Shown piece by piece: positions 34,996 to 37,416 of a stretch of DNA of 37,416 nt. The stretch lies in the NCBI GenBank assembly GCA_903835185.1, contig CAILLX010000211.1, positions 1 to 37,416 on the forward strand. Reading direction: 5' to 3'. The DNA comes from an uncultured bacterium. GTDB taxonomy: Bacteria > Cyanobacteriota > Vampirovibrionia > Obscuribacterales > Obscuribacteraceae. A program made the translations under genes and the position numbers. The notes below the pieces were generated by a model. That model saw nothing but the letters and a program-made list of their open reading frames with translations, made no database searches and was not told where the DNA came from. Numbering within the stretch: the first letter of the stretch is position 1; every line of letters starts with the position of its first letter.

Positions 34996-36414
34996 ATGTA
35001 CCACCAGCAGCACAACCGGGCACCGAGTTTTTTGCCTATTGTGCTGGTAATCATTTCACTTACTTGCATCTCTTGCCGGCACTCAGTAGCTGCGCCGGAT
35101 GAGCGCCGCTGCGCCCCGGCAGTCCAAACTCTCCGGCAGGCGCCCGACTACCCGTTGCTGCCCAGCAGGAAAGAGCTGAAGCAAAAGCCGCAAGAAGCAA
35201 CAATTTATCAGCTGGATATAAGTCGTCTGGAGAACCGCCGCCCGCTTTTGCTTGTACACGGTTTGCGTGGTGAATACAGACCAATCTTCCGCTGGGATCA
35301 GATTGTCAAACACTTACAAAATAATCAGGAATTCTCCAGTCGCTTCAAAATTTATCTTTTGCGTTATGACAGCACAAGCAGTTTGCAAATTACAGCACCG
35401 CAGTTTAAGAACGCTCTGCTGCAATTAAGTGAAGCTGCCGGCGGCAAGCAGGTTGCCATTCTTGCCTTAAGCCTGGGCGGCAACCTGGTTGAAGAGGCAA
35501 TACTGGACCCGCAGGTTGACTCAGTTGTCCAAACTGTCTTTGCATTGGGCACACCGTTTCACGGATCTCCACTTTTCAGCTACGACTGGTACCAGTACAG
35601 TCTTTACAAGAACCTCTCCCTGCCATGGACTCGTGTCGATCACAGCTTGTCTTACCGGCTTTATTTTCACTGCAATCCGCTTCTGCTGCAGGAGCTTCAC
35701 TGGGACAATGCTGATGGATACATCCCGGAAGCCGGGCCATTTCGGTCTCTGCTCCCGTTTGGACCACAAGGCAATCTTACTGTAGCCCGCAACGCCAATG
35801 CTCGCCTGCTGCGCTTACATACCGAATCCGGGCAAGACAAGAGCAAGTTCATCACTTATGCTGGCTATCTGTTGAACCCTTACTTGCAGCCCACATTAAG
35901 GCGGCAGTTCGAGATTACTGTCCTTGCTCCCTACACTTTCTTGACAGTTCATCTTCCTGCCCATCTAGCTCGTGAGCACCCGGTCCTCAAGATGTTAAAT
36001 CATGAAATTAGTAGGACTGTCCCTAAAGAAGTAGCTGATCCAAAGCCGGACAACTGGCCACACATTTATGGTCTGAACGATGGGATTACACCTGTTAACA
36101 GCGCACTTTTCCTGCCTGCGGCAACGCTCAAAGCCAATCCGATTGAACGCGAAGACGATGTCCCACGCCTGCGCAACTATACAGACGTAAGACTGGCAAG
36201 AGTATTCCGCAATATTGATCACCTGACATTCATAGACGGCTACCGCCCGGGAGTCAGCTCTCATTTATTACGCGATGAGTTAAATCCACAAGACGGCTAC
36301 CGGCGCATATTTGACTGGATACTAACAGACATCCTGCACTCTGAACCGCTGCCTAACCATCTGGCACGCGATGCTACGTCAGCTAACAATACGCCCAAGA
36401 AGACTCTTGATTAA
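34996..36414 (+). CDS. Exported lipase-like alpha/beta hydrolase
   Basis: The protein has 472 residues. ATG 34996 has AAGGA 8 nt upstream. A hydrophobic signal segment (about 11-27) ends TCISC. C27 could be a lipidation site, though position -3 is Cys rather than the usual Leu, so cleavage by ordinary signal peptidase further on is the alternative. The hydrolase core has LLLVHGLRGEYRPIFRW (84-100), with HGL as oxyanion loop. The nucleophile elbow is LALSLGGNL with S159, AxSxG rather than GxSxG, as in Bacillus LipA-type lipases. FALGTPFHGSPL (following strand) is a triacylglycerol-lipase/PGAP1-like hallmark. The likely catalytic His is in NIDHLTFIDG near the C-terminus. I infer an exported lipase or acyl esterase; the substrate is unknown. 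Confidence 0.87.
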   Translation: MYHQQHNRAPSFLPIVLVIISLTCISCRHSVAAPDERRCAPAVQTLRQAPDYPLLPSRKELKQKPQEATIYQLDISRLENRRPLLLVHGLRGEYRPIFRWDQIVKHLQNNQEFSSRFKIYLLRYDSTSSLQITAPQFKNALLQLSEAAGGKQVAILALSLGGNLVEEAILDPQVDSVVQTVFALGTPFHGSPLFSYDWYQYSLYKNLSLPWTRVDHSLSYRLYFHCNPLLLQELHWDNADGYIPEAGPFRSLLPFGPQGNLTVARNANARLLRLHTESGQDKSKFITYAGYLLNPYLQPTLRRQFEITVLAPYTFLTVHLPAHLAREHPVLKMLNHEISRTVPKEVADPKPDNWPHIYGLNDGITPVNSALFLPAATLKANPIEREDDVPRLRNYTDVRLARVFRNIDHLTFIDGYRPGVSSHLLRDELNPQDGYRRIFDWILTDILHSEPLPNHLARDATSANNTPKKTLD

Positions 36415-36554
36415 AGTATGAATCGTGCGCAGCAGCATGCGGCAAAGCTCTCCCAACAGAAACGTTCTGTCGATTCTTTGTACTTTTCATGGCGACATTG
36501 GTGCTGGCAGTGCCTGCCGTCATAGCGGAGTCGTCAAAGAGTCCAATCCCAAAA
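36415..36554. terminator. Convergent intergenic region with small hairpins
   Basis: This 140-nt gap lies between convergent stops. ACAGAA/TTCTGT (36456-36461 with 36465-36470) forms a 6-bp stem with a 3-nt loop, followed within a few bases by a T-rich plus-strand stretch (TTCTTTGTACTTTTC). That makes a weak terminator for the lipase gene likely. Nothing else was found. Confidence 0.4.
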
Positions 36555-37328
36555 CTATCCACCGTGGGTAAACGGGCAAACCCAACCTGAATGTGATCCC
36601 CCACATTTCGGGCAGTAATGTACTGGAGGCGGAGTATAGACCGGAGCGAACATTCCGGGAGGTGGCATTCCCTTCGGCAGCTTACGATAGTATTCTGCAT
36701 TAAATGCATTGATTTTGCTGGTTCTGCGTTGTATTTCAGCCTGGCAGGCATTTTTCAAGTTCGTAGCATTATCTCGATAAGACTGATCCGCCAGTGCGAG
36801 AACCCTGTCACACTGCTGGATCGAATCTCGCAAAGGTCGCATATCGAGCTCATTGTGAAGGTTGTTTTGAATGCCCAAGCGACTTGCCATTGCTGCTCCA
36901 GCTCCTGTCATTGGCATTCGCGAAATCATATACGATAGAACTGCCTTCTTATAGTGCCATCTGGGATTTTGCGGTTCCCAATTTGACAGTGAGGTAAGCA
37001 AAATATCTTCAGCTGTCGCTATGTTCTTGGCAGAATCATAATCATGTTTGTCCAACACAGCGGCCAATTTGCCGTCAATGAGCTTCACCTGCGATGAGGC
37101 GATTCGAACATAATTTGCTTCAGGCATAGATTGCGGAGCCGATTTCAGCAACGAGCACGCCTCACGAATGCGATTTGCGCTCATTTGAAAGTCATTTTGT
37201 TGAAAGTAAGTATTTGCTTCGCTAAGTCGACGCTCGATAGTTTGACGCACGTATGGTTGTGCAACTGCCGGATTTGCAGCTTGCCAAAGAGTGAATAGGC
37301 ATACCGCAATAATAATTTTTTCTAGCAT
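36555..37328 (-). CDS. Small exported protein with C-terminal zinc-ribbon-like motif
   Basis: The protein has 257 residues from ATG 37326-37328, which has GAGG 5 nt upstream and begins a normal signal peptide (MLEKIIIAVCLFTLW, cleavage near AVA/QP at 23-24). The longer open frame to 37403 would put 25 non-hydrophobic residues in front and has no such site. The mature part is alpha-helical, TPR-like in rhythm (ANTYFQQNDFQMSANRIREACSLL; WHYKKAVLSYM), then a Pro-rich spacer with APVYTPPPVHY. The last 20 residues carry C239-P-K-C242-G-G-S-H246-x4-C251-P and H255, a possible metal-binding ribbon. This is rare in an exported protein. The function is unknown. Confidence 0.85.
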   Translation of the reverse strand: MLEKIIIAVCLFTLWQAANPAVAQPYVRQTIERRLSEANTYFQQNDFQMSANRIREACSLLKSAPQSMPEANYVRIASSQVKLIDGKLAAVLDKHDYDSAKNIATAEDILLTSLSNWEPQNPRWHYKKAVLSYMISRMPMTGAGAAMASRLGIQNNLHNELDMRPLRDSIQQCDRVLALADQSYRDNATNLKNACQAEIQRRTSKINAFNAEYYRKLPKGMPPPGMFAPVYTPPPVHYCPKCGGSHSGWVCPFTHGG

Positions 37329-37333
37329 ATTCG

Positions 37334-37337
37334 CCTC
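37334..37337 (-). promoter_or_regulatory. Ribosome-binding site deciding start of zinc-ribbon protein
   Basis: GAGG on the minus strand, 5 nt before ATG 37326-37328. It supports the shorter start, which also restores a normal signal peptide. Confidence 0.6.
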
Positions 37338-37416
37338 ATTCGACTCAAGCGAGGATCCGATTACCCTAAGAGAAGGAATTGGGCAATTATAGCAACGCAT
37401 CATCGAATAATAATCT

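Noticed and set aside
36383-36751. 122-codon minus-strand frame overlapping the lipase end and the zinc-ribbon protein
   Set aside because: It overlaps two better-supported genes, and its product shows no domain or signal peptide.
1-37416. CRISPR array, tRNA or rRNA genes, prophage modules
   Set aside because: No regularly spaced repeats, cloverleaf-like sequences, rRNA-like stretches or phage structural genes were seen on either strand.

Overview
This window carries 17 confidently coding genes, one partial ORF at its left edge, and several structured intergenic elements. There is no rRNA, tRNA, CRISPR array or phage module that I can recognise. The gene mix is a diderm, non-photosynthetic bacterium with many exported proteins: an SLH-domain envelope protein, long TPR proteins with signal peptides, a VIT-VWA protein, an MGDG-synthase-like glycosyltransferase, a YqeG-type HAD phosphatase, a roadblock/LC7 protein and one giant multidomain protein. 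SLH domains plus YqeG plus giant repeat proteins fit a Cyanobacteria-sister lineage such as Melainabacteria/Vampirovibrionia (Obscuribacter-like). That placement is inference from gene content; no marker gene here proves it.

Layout. Positions 1-139 look like the end of an insertion sequence whose body lies outside the window. Positions 364-12723 (minus) are a single 4119-residue protein: an Ala-rich coiled N-terminus, a long beta-hairpin (YD/RHS-like) region, a Gly/Ala-rich hydrophobic segment, a coiled coil, a ParB-like fold, and two related zincin-like domains at the C-terminus, the first with HELTH and the second with the disabled motif HAFTH. Then come a TIGR01777-type epimerase (minus), a divergent intergenic region holding a 36-bp two-tier palindrome, and an MBOAT acyltransferase plus SGNH-like partner (plus), a typical polysaccharide O-acetylation pair.

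Positions 17347-23062 (minus) hold a GNAT acetyltransferase and a mutS-TPR pair only 10 nt apart. Positions 23210-26140 (plus) hold an exported lysine-rich protein, a roadblock/LC7 protein and an SLH/TrbI-like/glycine-zipper protein. The prenyl transferase uppS (minus) faces a yqeG-like phosphatase (plus), followed by an exported TPR protein and a VIT-VWA protein whose 5' leader folds into several helices, one GNRA-capped. The right end holds an alpha/beta hydrolase and an MGDG-synthase-like glycosyltransferase (minus), an exported lipase-like protein (plus), and a small exported protein ending in a zinc-ribbon-like motif (minus).

How they fit together. Much of the window concerns the cell envelope: undecaprenyl carrier (UppS), glycolipid synthesis (MGD-like), polymer O-acylation (MBOAT/SGNH), peptidoglycan/outer-envelope attachment (SLH) and surface or periplasmic scaffolds (TPR, VIT-VWA). 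MutS is the only information-processing gene. The most novel-looking items are the giant protein with its active/inactive protease pair, the structured RNA leader at 29953-30067, and the palindrome at 14110-14145.
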